From the NCBI GenBank assembly GCA_015231825.1, contig JADGAV010000002.1, forward strand, positions 309,030 through 373,029: a stretch of 64,000 bases of DNA. The letters run 5' to 3'. The stretch's first letter is position 1; every line of letters starts with the position of its first letter. Both the position numbers and the translations under genes were made by a program. The DNA is from SAR324 cluster bacterium. Its GTDB lineage: Bacteria; SAR324; NAC60-12. Shown here piece after piece: positions 35,263 to 42,066 of this stretch. Under the pieces are notes generated by a model that searched no databases, was not told the DNA's origin, and saw only the letters and a program-made list of their open reading frames with translations.

Positions 35263-35937
35263 ATGATTCATATGCACAGTCCAACAGCATCGGAAACCCG
35301 AAAAATTTTAGAAACCAACAAAATATTCCTTGAAGACGGTCAGTGGTCTTTACTGGAAAAATGGGTAGAATTGCTCCTGGAAACCAATCAGAAGCTAAAT
35401 CTGATTTCCAGAAAAGACATTGGCCAAATCTGGGGGAAACATATTCTGCACAGTTTAGCTATTCTCGCCACAGAAAGATTTGAGGATAATTCAGAAATAT
35501 GTGACATCGGCACAGGTGGCGGTTTTCCGGGAATTCCTCTCGCGATTGTTTACCCCGGTATGAAATTCACATTGATGGATTCGACTCAGAAAAAAATCAA
35601 GGCGTTGCAGGAGATGATTTCCGTATTGGGGCTTCACAATGTTCAGGCGGTTGCCGGTCGTGCCGAAGAATTGGGACGATCTCAGCGTTACCGCTTCCGA
35701 TTTTCGATCTTGATCGCCCGGGCTGTTGCACCGCTGAAAACATTGGAAAAGTGGACACGTCAATTGCGTTCACCTCAGGCAGTGATGTATGCATACAAGG
35801 GGGGTGATCTAGCCCGGGAAGTTCGTGAGGCCTCAGAATGCAGTCTGATACGCAGGATAGATCGAACCGTGCTGACAATAGAAGGAGCTCCCCAGTTTGA
35901 GGAAAATCAAAAGCAAATTGTATGTCTGCATTTTTAA
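35263..35937 (+). CDS. rsmG: 16S rRNA (guanine-N7) methyltransferase RsmG
   Basis: A 224-aa SAM-dependent methyltransferase that modifies G527 of 16S rRNA. The SAM-binding motif is ICDIGTGGGFPGIPLAI (about residues 79-95), preceded by the RsmG hallmark NLISRKD and KHILHSLA (about 45-68) and followed by LMDSTQKKIKAL. The start could be ATG 35263 or 35272. It lies 42 bases after the nucleotidyltransferase gene. There is no gidA or parA neighbour, the usual context in many bacteria. Confidence 0.93.
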   Translation: MIHMHSPTASETRKILETNKIFLEDGQWSLLEKWVELLLETNQKLNLISRKDIGQIWGKHILHSLAILATERFEDNSEICDIGTGGGFPGIPLAIVYPGMKFTLMDSTQKKIKALQEMISVLGLHNVQAVAGRAEELGRSQRYRFRFSILIARAVAPLKTLEKWTRQLRSPQAVMYAYKGGDLAREVREASECSLIRRIDRTVLTIEGAPQFEENQKQIVCLHF

Positions 35938-36000
35938 TATTTTGAAATTTATTCGTCGACGTGCTAGACATTTCCCTATCAATTTAACCTGAAAGGCCTT

Positions 36001-36531
36001 TTGTACTATTGGGAATTAACATTATCCGTATTGACCGGATTGGCTATCGGCAGTTTTTTAAATGTGTGCATAGACCGTCTCCCGCTGCAATGCCTGTCCC
36101 GGACCCAAAAGCAACAGCTTTTATCAGACCCGACATTATCCGACATCCTCAAGCAATACTTAGCTTCAAATCAGTTGACATTATCAAATCCGGCGCGTTC
36201 GATTTGCTTTGCCTGCGGATATCAAATCCCTTGGTATGAGAACATTCCGGTACTATCGTATTTACGGCTTAAAGGCCAGTGCCGGAGCTGCCTAACAAAA
36301 TACAGTCAACGTTCGTTTTGGGTCGAATCGCTCAATGGCATAGTATATGGATTGCTCTACAGCATTTTCGGCTTTTCCAAAATAAGTATACTGCTGGCTT
36401 TTAATTTTTCATTTGGAATCGTGGTTTGGGAAATCGTGAGAGGCCATCTGAGCACTCCAAAGAAAATCACACATTTCGCATTTCTGATTGCTTTTGTCGA
36501 TATCGGAATGATTTTGATGCAGTTGTCCTGA
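36001..36531 (+). CDS. Prepilin peptidase N-terminal (A24 DiS) domain protein lacking the protease half
   Basis: A 176-aa membrane protein starting with TTG; no in-frame ATG precedes the first helix. Residues 5-30 (LTGLAIGSFLNVCIDRLP) and the four-cysteine zinc motif CFACG then CRSC (about 75-100) match the N-terminal methyltransferase-associated region of type IV prepilin peptidase. The C-terminal aspartic peptidase domain, with its two catalytic aspartates (GxGD), is absent: the gene stops after one more helix (about 145-175). A full enzyme is about 250-290 aa. It could be a degenerate copy or a stand-alone domain. No pilus genes are nearby. Confidence 0.75.
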   Translation: MYYWELTLSVLTGLAIGSFLNVCIDRLPLQCLSRTQKQQLLSDPTLSDILKQYLASNQLTLSNPARSICFACGYQIPWYENIPVLSYLRLKGQCRSCLTKYSQRSFWVESLNGIVYGLLYSIFGFSKISILLAFNFSFGIVVWEIVRGHLSTPKKITHFAFLIAFVDIGMILMQLS

Positions 36532-36566
36532 ATCCTGCGTCGGGATCAAAAAATTCAGAGAATTGA

Positions 36567-37604
36567 ATGAAGAAAATAATAATTAATTTACTCAAGCTTG
36601 CTCTGGTTGGAGGGATTCTCTACTACTTGATTTCCGATGATCGGATCGATTTTAAATTGCTGCTTTTGTATTGGAAGCATCCATCAACTTTAGTCACTTT
36701 AGTTGCGATTATGAGTTTGTGGATCGTCTCACTTGCTGCTTTGCGCTGGTGGCTGCTGCTTAAGGCAATTGGTCTTGAAGTACCCTTAAAAAGGGCAGTT
36801 CTGCTCTGCTGGATTGGCAATTTTTTCAATATGGCTCTTCCTGGTGCCGTGAGCGGTGACTTTGTAAAAGGATACTACATAATCCGTTCACAGGAAAAGG
36901 AGGGAAAAACACCCGCGGCGACAACGTTGTTGATTGATCGTTTTGTGGGACTGTTTGGCCTAATCGTGATGGCTTTCTTTGCACTAGTTTTCAATCTGGA
37001 ATTCATTCTTGAACAGGAGAAGCTGACCTTTTTTGCCTGGCTGGTGACAGGATTGTTTCTTGGAACAGTTCTATTCTACACGATTGTGATTTTTCCATTC
37101 AAAGAAGGCAAGGACCCGTTTATCCTTTTTTTTCAAAGGCTTCCCGGCCACAAACTGACCATTAAAGTGTATCAGGCGTTCAAAACATATCAGCATCAGA
37201 AAATGACCCTGGTTGGAACTCTTTTGATGTCTATTGTGATTCACACCAGTGTTGCGTTCATGTTTTTTCAAATTGCCCATATGATCGGAATGACTGAACT
37301 GGATTTGGCGGCCCAATTTTTTATCATGCCTTTGGGTTTGATCGTGATTGCATTGCCTATCGCTCCTGGAGGCTTTGGAGTGGGACACCTGGCCTTTGGT
37401 GAGTTGTATGCTTTGATTGGGATATCTGGCGGGACCGATATTTTCAATTTGTTCTTTTTTGTACAATTTTCGATCTTTTTGCTGGGAGGAATTCCCTACC
37501 TCCTTTATAGCGGAGAATACCATCTTCCAAAAAGTGAAGAGGAGGATCTCGGTCCCGAAGAACCGGACTCATCTACTTCCGAGAGAGTAGCAAGCCGCTC
37601 ATGA
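36567..37604 (+). CDS. LPG synthase TM-like (UPF0104/YbhN) flippase-type membrane protein
   Basis: A 345-aa integral membrane protein of about eight helices. It carries the family hallmarks LLKAIGLEVPLKRAVLLCWIGNFFNMALPGAVSGDFVKGYYI (about 66-110) and DRFVGLFGL, and a late PIAPGGFGVGHLAFGEL (about 270). The family includes the lipid-flipping domain of lysyl-phosphatidylglycerol synthase and other envelope-lipid or glycolipid transport proteins. The C-terminal tail is acidic and cytoplasmic. It precedes the SxtJ and DUF5989 genes by 33 bases, so it may act with them. No aminoacyl-transfer domain is present, so it is not a complete MprF. Confidence 0.82.
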   Translation: MKKIIINLLKLALVGGILYYLISDDRIDFKLLLLYWKHPSTLVTLVAIMSLWIVSLAALRWWLLLKAIGLEVPLKRAVLLCWIGNFFNMALPGAVSGDFVKGYYIIRSQEKEGKTPAATTLLIDRFVGLFGLIVMAFFALVFNLEFILEQEKLTFFAWLVTGLFLGTVLFYTIVIFPFKEGKDPFILFFQRLPGHKLTIKVYQAFKTYQHQKMTLVGTLLMSIVIHTSVAFMFFQIAHMIGMTELDLAAQFFIMPLGLIVIALPIAPGGFGVGHLAFGELYALIGISGGTDIFNLFFFVQFSIFLLGGIPYLLYSGEYHLPKSEEEDLGPEEPDSSTSERVASRS

Positions 37605-37637
37605 ATAACAAAAGAAAATCAAATTCGGTGATACATT

Positions 37638-38033
37638 ATGATTAACTGGAAAAAGCATAAGGAACTTCGAAATTTCGGGATCTTGGTGGGGACAGTTTTT
37701 TTAGGAATCAGCCTGTGGCCCCTTGTCAAAGGTCTATCCCCTATTTTCTGGCTTTCAGGGCTTGCCGGGGTTTTGATTGCTGCAGCTATTATCTGGCCAA
37801 AAGGACTTTCTCCCATATATTCAGTCTGGATGAAAATCGGAGAAGGGCTCGGATGGGTCAACACGCGGATTATCCTTGGAATTTTCTTTTATGGTATATT
37901 CACTCCAATCGGCGTTGTTATGAGAGTGCTGGGAAAAGATCCTTTGATGAAAAAACCAAATCCTGAAGTTAAATCTTACTGGTCTGAAAAAAAAGAAGTC
38001 GATTTTGAGGAATCGATGAAATTTCAATTTTAA
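37638..38033 (+). CDS. SxtJ-family membrane protein
   Basis: A 131-aa membrane protein with two N-terminal helices (about 10-50) and a third at about 80-98, then the conserved PIGVVMRVLGKDPLM block typical of the SxtJ family (named after the saxitoxin cluster). In other bacteria it accompanies a carbamoyltransferase and a tiny DUF5989 protein. Here the DUF5989 partner follows after 12 bases, but no carbamoyltransferase is in the window. The biochemical role is unknown. Confidence 0.78.
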   Translation: MINWKKHKELRNFGILVGTVFLGISLWPLVKGLSPIFWLSGLAGVLIAAAIIWPKGLSPIYSVWMKIGEGLGWVNTRIILGIFFYGIFTPIGVVMRVLGKDPLMKKPNPEVKSYWSEKKEVDFEESMKFQF

Positions 38034-38045
38034 ATAACGGTAACT

Positions 38046-38195
38046 ATGTCTTTTTTAGCTGAATTGTGGACTTTTATGAAAGTCCGGAAAAAGTTCTGGC
38101 TGGCGCCTATCGTGGTTGTTTTACTTTTGCTAGGCTCTTTGATCGTCCTCACTGAAGGCTCCGCAGTAGCTCCTTTTGTTTATACCTTGTTCTAA
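38046..38195 (+). CDS. DUF5989-like 49-aa single-helix membrane protein
   Basis: A short gene encoding MSFLAELWTFMKVRKK followed by one membrane helix (residues 17-36, FWLAPIVVVLLLLGSLIVL) and the end SAVAPFVYTLF. This layout matches the DUF5989 mini-proteins that regularly follow SxtJ genes. The ATG is 12 bases after the sxtJ stop and the stop codon is four bases before the next gene, so it fits exactly in the transcription unit. Function unknown; a helper subunit for SxtJ is likely. Confidence 0.8.
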   Translation: MSFLAELWTFMKVRKKFWLAPIVVVLLLLGSLIVLTEGSAVAPFVYTLF

Positions 38196-38199
38196 GACC

Positions 38200-38898
38200 A
38201 TGAGCTCCCCTGGTCTTCCGGGAGTGGTGATCTCCGTCTTAAATGACGCAGTTTCATTGAAAAAAATTTTGCCTTCGCTGACTGAATTTTTTGACGAGAT
38301 TGTAGTGGTTGACAATCACAGTGATGACGATTGCCGAGAGATTTGCCAAAAATTTGCAGTAAAACATATTTTTCCGAAATCTCAACAGCGTTTAGCTCGC
38401 GGGCAATGCTGGAATGAGGGTGCCTCTCAAATTCAGTCTGATACGGTTCTTTTTCTGCATGTCGACACGGTCATTTCCAAAAAGGCAGTTGAACATTTGA
38501 AATCGACCTGGAGTGAAAACCTCTGGGATTATTCTTGTTTTAAAATACAATTTGATGAAAACAGCATAAAATTCCGGATATTGGAATGGTTTTCAAATTT
38601 CAGAAGCCGGTCTCTGAAAATTATTTATGGAGACCAGGGGTTTTGTATTCGCAAACAAGTTTTCGATGCAATTGGGGGTTTTCCGAACGAATATTTACTG
38701 GAAGATTTGAAAATCAATCGTTTTTTGAGACGCTATCGCTTTTGTTTTATCAACTTCCCGATTTTTCCATCAACTCGCAAGTTTCATCAAGTCGGCTTCT
38801 TTCGGTATCTGTTTTTGATGAATCAGGTCCTGCTTCTCAATTTTTTTGGAATTGAAACAAAAAGAATTTACCAAATCTATTATTCAAATCCCCGCTGA
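38200..38898 (+). CDS. Glycosyltransferase family 2, rSAM/selenodomain-associated transferase 2 (TIGR04283) type
   Basis: A 232-aa GT-A glycosyltransferase-like protein. It starts with VVISVLNDAVSL, has VVVDNHSDDD (about 40), LFLHVDTV (the DxD-equivalent, about 86) and the family hallmark RSRSLKIIYGDQGFCIRKQVFDAIGGFP (about 140-166), then LLEDLKINRFLRR. This matches TIGR04283, which co-occurs with TIGR04282, encoded convergently at once after it (15 bases of overlap). The ATG at 38200 is chosen over an upstream codon inside the mini-gene. Members are linked to selenium-domain radical-SAM and arsenosugar loci. The sugar and acceptor are unknown. Confidence 0.8.
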   Translation: MSSPGLPGVVISVLNDAVSLKKILPSLTEFFDEIVVVDNHSDDDCREICQKFAVKHIFPKSQQRLARGQCWNEGASQIQSDTVLFLHVDTVISKKAVEHLKSTWSENLWDYSCFKIQFDENSIKFRILEWFSNFRSRSLKIIYGDQGFCIRKQVFDAIGGFPNEYLLEDLKINRFLRRYRFCFINFPIFPSTRKFHQVGFFRYLFLMNQVLLLNFFGIETKRIYQIYYSNPR

Positions 38899-39621
38899 AT
38901 CTCTCCTGTTTTCAATATTTTCGATGCAGCCAATCGTGTGAGGACATTCTCTTTTCTGAGAGGCCATTTTTTGAGGATTTCGACTCAGTAAAGCCATCCA
39001 TTCAGAGAGATCATCGCTGCAATCCATATCAATTTCTTCCGGCAGCAAACGATATGAGACGTTTCGATGCAAGCACCTTCGAACAAGCGCCTCTTTGTCA
39101 GTCCCCTGGCCCCAGACAATACCTTCCTTGAGAAGGCCCAAGGGATGCGAATAGCCGAGCAGATACATCCCTCCGTCATTATCAGGACCAATGATCATGT
39201 CGCTTGATTTCAGGAACTCAAAGGCATTATTTACTCTTTCCTTTGAAAGTTGCGGCACGTCACTTCCGATTAAAACGGTACGTTTATAACCTTTTTGCGC
39301 TGACGCTTCAAAGCAATGCTCCATCAAAGCTCCCAGGTCATTGATACCCGGAGGCATTGTTTCTAATTGCCCGGAATTCAGCAAATATTTTTCTCGAAAT
39401 TCCTTGGACTCCTGATCATTGGCTCCTCCCAATCTCACGAGCATGTCGAATTCCTTTGCTGATTGAAAACGAGGAAGCAAATCTTTCAAAAAGGAAACGT
39501 AGAGCTCCAGCGCATCCCTGGGGTGAAGTGGATGAGAGGACGAACAGGCACGGGTCATTCGTGTTTTGACATGACCAATTCTTGGATACCGGACAAAAAT
39601 GATTAATAGCTGAGGAAGCAA
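38884..39621 (-). CDS. TIGR04282-family (DUF2064) transferase, rSAM/selenodomain-associated transferase 1
   Basis: A 245-aa protein with the family's N-terminal nucleotidyltransferase-like motif IIFVRYPRIGHVKTRM (about 7-22), the central IGSDVPQLS (about 115) and the GPDNDGGMYLLGYS block (about 145). These proteins are also named arsenosugar biosynthesis glycosyltransferases. The start appears to be TTG with AGGGA before it. Its 3' end overlaps that of the TIGR04283 gene by 15 bases, so the partner genes face each other rather than forming the usual operon. Confidence 0.85.
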   Translation of the reverse strand: MLPQLLIIFVRYPRIGHVKTRMTRACSSSHPLHPRDALELYVSFLKDLLPRFQSAKEFDMLVRLGGANDQESKEFREKYLLNSGQLETMPPGINDLGALMEHCFEASAQKGYKRTVLIGSDVPQLSKERVNNAFEFLKSSDMIIGPDNDGGMYLLGYSHPLGLLKEGIVWGQGTDKEALVRRCLHRNVSYRLLPEEIDMDCSDDLSEWMALLSRNPQKMASQKRECPHTIGCIENIENRRDSAGI

Positions 39622-39726
39622 ATTTCCCTTTCCTTCTTCAAATTTTACATATTCTGAAAGAATGATATATTAATTCCCGGAAGATCAAAATCTGAAACTG
39701 TTGCTAACCCTAACCTGCATTTTTAT

Positions 39727-40431
39727 ATGTCAAAGGCAGTTGAAAAATTTTTAAAAATTCTAAAGAATGGACCTGTTTCCCAATCCGTTTTTAATCCTTG
39801 GTTCCATCGGGACCTCGAAAATGACGGTCCTTCAAGGAGCCCGGAAATTCGCAGAAAACAATTGCAGTTATACCTTGAACAACGAATCAATACTGCCCGA
39901 TTTCTCCTTATCGCAGAAGCTGTAGGTTACCAGGGGGGCCACTTCAGCGGAATTGCTATGACTTCGGAAAGAATTTTGTTGGGACATCTTGCTCACAAAA
40001 AAATCTATCCGTCTCATGTTTTCAAAAATCAAGAACCGCAACGCACCAGTCTTCCGGAAAAATGGCCGCAGGGATTTACTGAACCCACTGCGACCATTGT
40101 CTGGGGCAGTCTCCTCGATATTGGAATCGATCCATATCAGATTGTTTTATGGAATGCTTTTCCATGGCATCCCTTTCAACCTGAACATTCCAGGGGAATG
40201 CTCAGTAACCGAACACCTTCTTCTGAGGAAATGATTTATGCGCAACCTTTTTTAGATGCTTTTTTGAAACTTTTTCCAAACTGCCGACTTCTTGCGGTCG
40301 GGAAAAAGTCCTGTTCGCTGCTGAATCAGTTGAGTTTAGATTGTCATTCTGTCCGGCATCCTGCCAATGGAGGAGCCACTCAATTCAGAACTCAGACCCT
40401 GGCTTTTCTGAGGGAGCATTCCAGACCATGA
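39727..40431 (+). CDS. Uracil-DNA glycosylase-like protein
   Basis: A 234-aa protein with a likely UDG-superfamily fold. The first motif region is IAEAVGYQGGHFSGIAMTSER (about 58-78), NAFPWHPFQP follows (about 142-151), and a late GKKSCSLLNQL (about 197) stands where the second substrate-binding motif is expected. It resembles a set of bacterial proteins annotated as uracil-DNA glycosylase that lack the classical GQDPYH motif, so catalytic competence is uncertain. There is no iron-sulfur cysteine cluster as in family 4 enzymes. It lies alone between oppositely oriented and short genes. Confidence 0.6.
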   Translation: MSKAVEKFLKILKNGPVSQSVFNPWFHRDLENDGPSRSPEIRRKQLQLYLEQRINTARFLLIAEAVGYQGGHFSGIAMTSERILLGHLAHKKIYPSHVFKNQEPQRTSLPEKWPQGFTEPTATIVWGSLLDIGIDPYQIVLWNAFPWHPFQPEHSRGMLSNRTPSSEEMIYAQPFLDAFLKLFPNCRLLAVGKKSCSLLNQLSLDCHSVRHPANGGATQFRTQTLAFLREHSRP

Positions 40432-40473
40432 AGAGGATTTGTTTACGCGTAAATTATATGGAGCATTGAATTG

Positions 40474-40584
40474 ATGGAAGGGAGGTTTAGAAAGATCTTT
40501 CCAAAATCAAAGATTCCACATTCCTCTATTGACACGCCCCACATCTTGGATTACGATGAAGAAAAAATCCAGAAAGACCGGTGA
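40474..40584 (+). CDS. Possible 36-aa peptide
   Basis: ATG with GGAG about ten bases upstream, reading MEGRFRKIFPKS and ending DYDEEKIQKDR. The sequence looks protein-like but is too short to judge, and there is no recognised family. It lies between the UDG-like gene and the 58-aa gene. Confidence 0.25.
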   Translation: MEGRFRKIFPKSKIPHSSIDTPHILDYDEEKIQKDR

Positions 40585-40635
40585 TTATTAATTATATCAA
40601 ATTCACAGAAATACCATAGCGTGATATAAAACAGT

Positions 40636-40812
40636 ATGACAAACAATGAAAAAATCCGCGATGAAGCTCTGAGATGGTACCAAAGAACAAACACCACACC
40701 TGATCGTCAAATTTCAGAAGAAGATGTCCTGAAGATTTATATTAAAACCAAAGATTATGCAGATAGTGACCCATTGCTGTCAGGATACTATCGCAGCAAT
40801 CATTTGAAGTGA
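40636..40812 (+). CDS. Small 58-aa hypothetical protein
   Basis: Encodes a charged, soluble 58-aa protein (starts MTNNEKIRDEALRWYQ, ends YYRSNHLK). There is no family I know and no membrane segment. The stop is nine bases before the Rieske ferredoxin start and the direction is the same, suggesting a shared transcript. The upstream ribosome site is weak. The even spread of acidic and basic residues and its operon-like spacing favour a real gene. Confidence 0.5.
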   Translation: MTNNEKIRDEALRWYQRTNTTPDRQISEEDVLKIYIKTKDYADSDPLLSGYYRSNHLK

Positions 40813-40821
40813 GAATCAAAA

Positions 40822-41130
40822 ATGGCGAATTATGTTAAAGTGGCCAATGCGAGCGAGGTCAGCCCGGGGGAAATTAAATTGGTGAATGCGGGAGGAAAAG
40901 AACTCGCTCTTGTCAATTTGAATCAAAACTTTTATGCACTCGAAAATGAATGCACTCACGTGGGAGCTCCTTTGTGCGAGGGTGCTATTGAAGGGGATGA
41001 AATTATCTGTCCCTGGCATGGTGCCCGCTTCAACATATTGACCGGTGAAGTCACAGAGGCTCCTGCACCTGAAAATCTCGAAACCTATCCTGTCCGCGTC
41101 AATAATGGTGACATAGAAATTGAAATTTGA
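40822..41130 (+). CDS. Rieske [2Fe-2S] ferredoxin
   Basis: A 102-aa single-domain Rieske protein. The cluster ligands are C44 and H46 (CTHVGAPL) and C63 and H66 (CPWHGARF), with the normal spacing. The hydrophobic loop and the final VRVNNGDIEIEI strand complete the fold. Such small soluble proteins donate electrons to ring-hydroxylating oxygenases or other redox enzymes. No oxygenase is adjacent. It is followed by a hypothetical gene and a pterin dehydratase. Confidence 0.92.
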   Translation: MANYVKVANASEVSPGEIKLVNAGGKELALVNLNQNFYALENECTHVGAPLCEGAIEGDEIICPWHGARFNILTGEVTEAPAPENLETYPVRVNNGDIEIEI

Positions 41131-41198
41131 TGCATCCAACTCACAATAACCTGAGCTTGTTCAGGTTTAAAATCTCACGTCTATCAATCTACTGAAAT

Positions 41199-41570
41199 AT
41201 GCTTTTTACACCTGAAATGGAAGATCTCCTGCCTAAAATGGGGAGCAAGGTTCGAAAACAATTTAAAATGCTGAAAAAGGAATTTTCTCAAATAGGAGAA
41301 ATTGAAAATGCTGACAAGAAGATTTTAAAGTGGGCATATGAGCAAATTGAAAGCATGAAACCTATATATGTTGGGGGAAAAAATATGTCAATTTATCAGA
41401 CTATGCTCGCCTTTATTCAGATTACTCTGGCACGCGGGCTAGGAGATGAAGTTTCTGAGAAAGCATACCGGGATTTTCTTTTTTGGTCTGATAAAATCCA
41501 GCTTTTCAAGGAAAGAGAAAAGTGGTGGCTTTACGCCAATAACATCATGTCTGACAGACATGGAGGATAA
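41199..41570 (+). CDS. Uncharacterised 123-aa helical protein
   Basis: A soluble, mostly helical protein with no family that I recognise. It is rich in lysine and glutamate at the N-terminus (EDLLPKMGSKVRKQFKMLKKEF) and aromatic near the end (YRDFLFWSDKIQLFKEREKWWLYANN). The gene sits between the Rieske ferredoxin and pterin dehydratase genes in the same direction, and its end carries the GGAGG ribosome site for a following 16-codon frame. Confidence 0.6.
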   Translation: MLFTPEMEDLLPKMGSKVRKQFKMLKKEFSQIGEIENADKKILKWAYEQIESMKPIYVGGKNMSIYQTMLAFIQITLARGLGDEVSEKAYRDFLFWSDKIQLFKEREKWWLYANNIMSDRHGG

Positions 41571-41574
41571 AAAA

Positions 41575-41625
41575 ATGGCATCCATCGAGTTCAACCCAAT
41601 GATGCTGGAGAGGTACGAGCAATGA
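41575..41625 (+). CDS. Possible 16-codon minicistron overlapping the pterin dehydratase start
   Basis: ATG with GGAGG eight bases upstream, encoding MASIEFNPMMLERYEQ. The TGA overlaps the ATG of the next gene (ATGA), the classic arrangement for translational coupling. It may be a leader that controls the dehydratase, or an artefact of a chance start. Confidence 0.35.
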   Translation: MASIEFNPMMLERYEQ

Positions 41626-41954
41626 TTGAATTGGCTCAAAAAGAATGTGTTCCATGCAAAGGCGGGGTTCCGGCTTTAATAAAAAATGAACAAGAAGCCC
41701 TATTGGAGCAGTTGGGGAATGGATGGAAAGTTTTTGAAGAACACCATCTTGAAAAGGAGTATGATTTCAAAAATTTCCAGGATGCCTTGAAATTCACCAA
41801 TGAAATCGGAGAAATTGCAGAAAAACAGGGCCATCACCCTGACATTTATCTTGCCTGGGGAAAAGTCAAACTTCATGTTTGGACCCATAAAATCAATGGT
41901 TTAACCGAAAGCGATTTTATCTACGCGGCAAAAGCCGATCAATGTTACCAATAA
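41622..41954 (+). CDS. phhB: 4a-hydroxytetrahydrobiopterin dehydratase (pterin-4a-carbinolamine dehydratase)
   Basis: A 110-aa protein of the PCD/DCoH family. The active-site motif EKQGHHPDIYLAWGKVKLHVWTH (about 66-88) includes the histidine pair plus the third histidine, and the end GLTESDFIYAAKAD is typical. It recycles the 4a-carbinolamine formed by pterin-dependent hydroxylases; in bacteria without phenylalanine hydroxylase it may act in molybdopterin metabolism. No hydroxylase is nearby. GGAGAGG lies eight bases before the ATG, so it can also be translated on its own. Confidence 0.92.
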   Translation: MIELAQKECVPCKGGVPALIKNEQEALLEQLGNGWKVFEEHHLEKEYDFKNFQDALKFTNEIGEIAEKQGHHPDIYLAWGKVKLHVWTHKINGLTESDFIYAAKADQCYQ

Positions 41955-42066
41955 ACTGTCACCAATTTTATTTGCGGAACATTTCCCCCTTTCCTCTTCC
42001 ACTCAAGTGACAAGCAGTTTTGGCGTTTTCGATCACCCCCACCCTGCGTTTCTACTTAAATAACTT

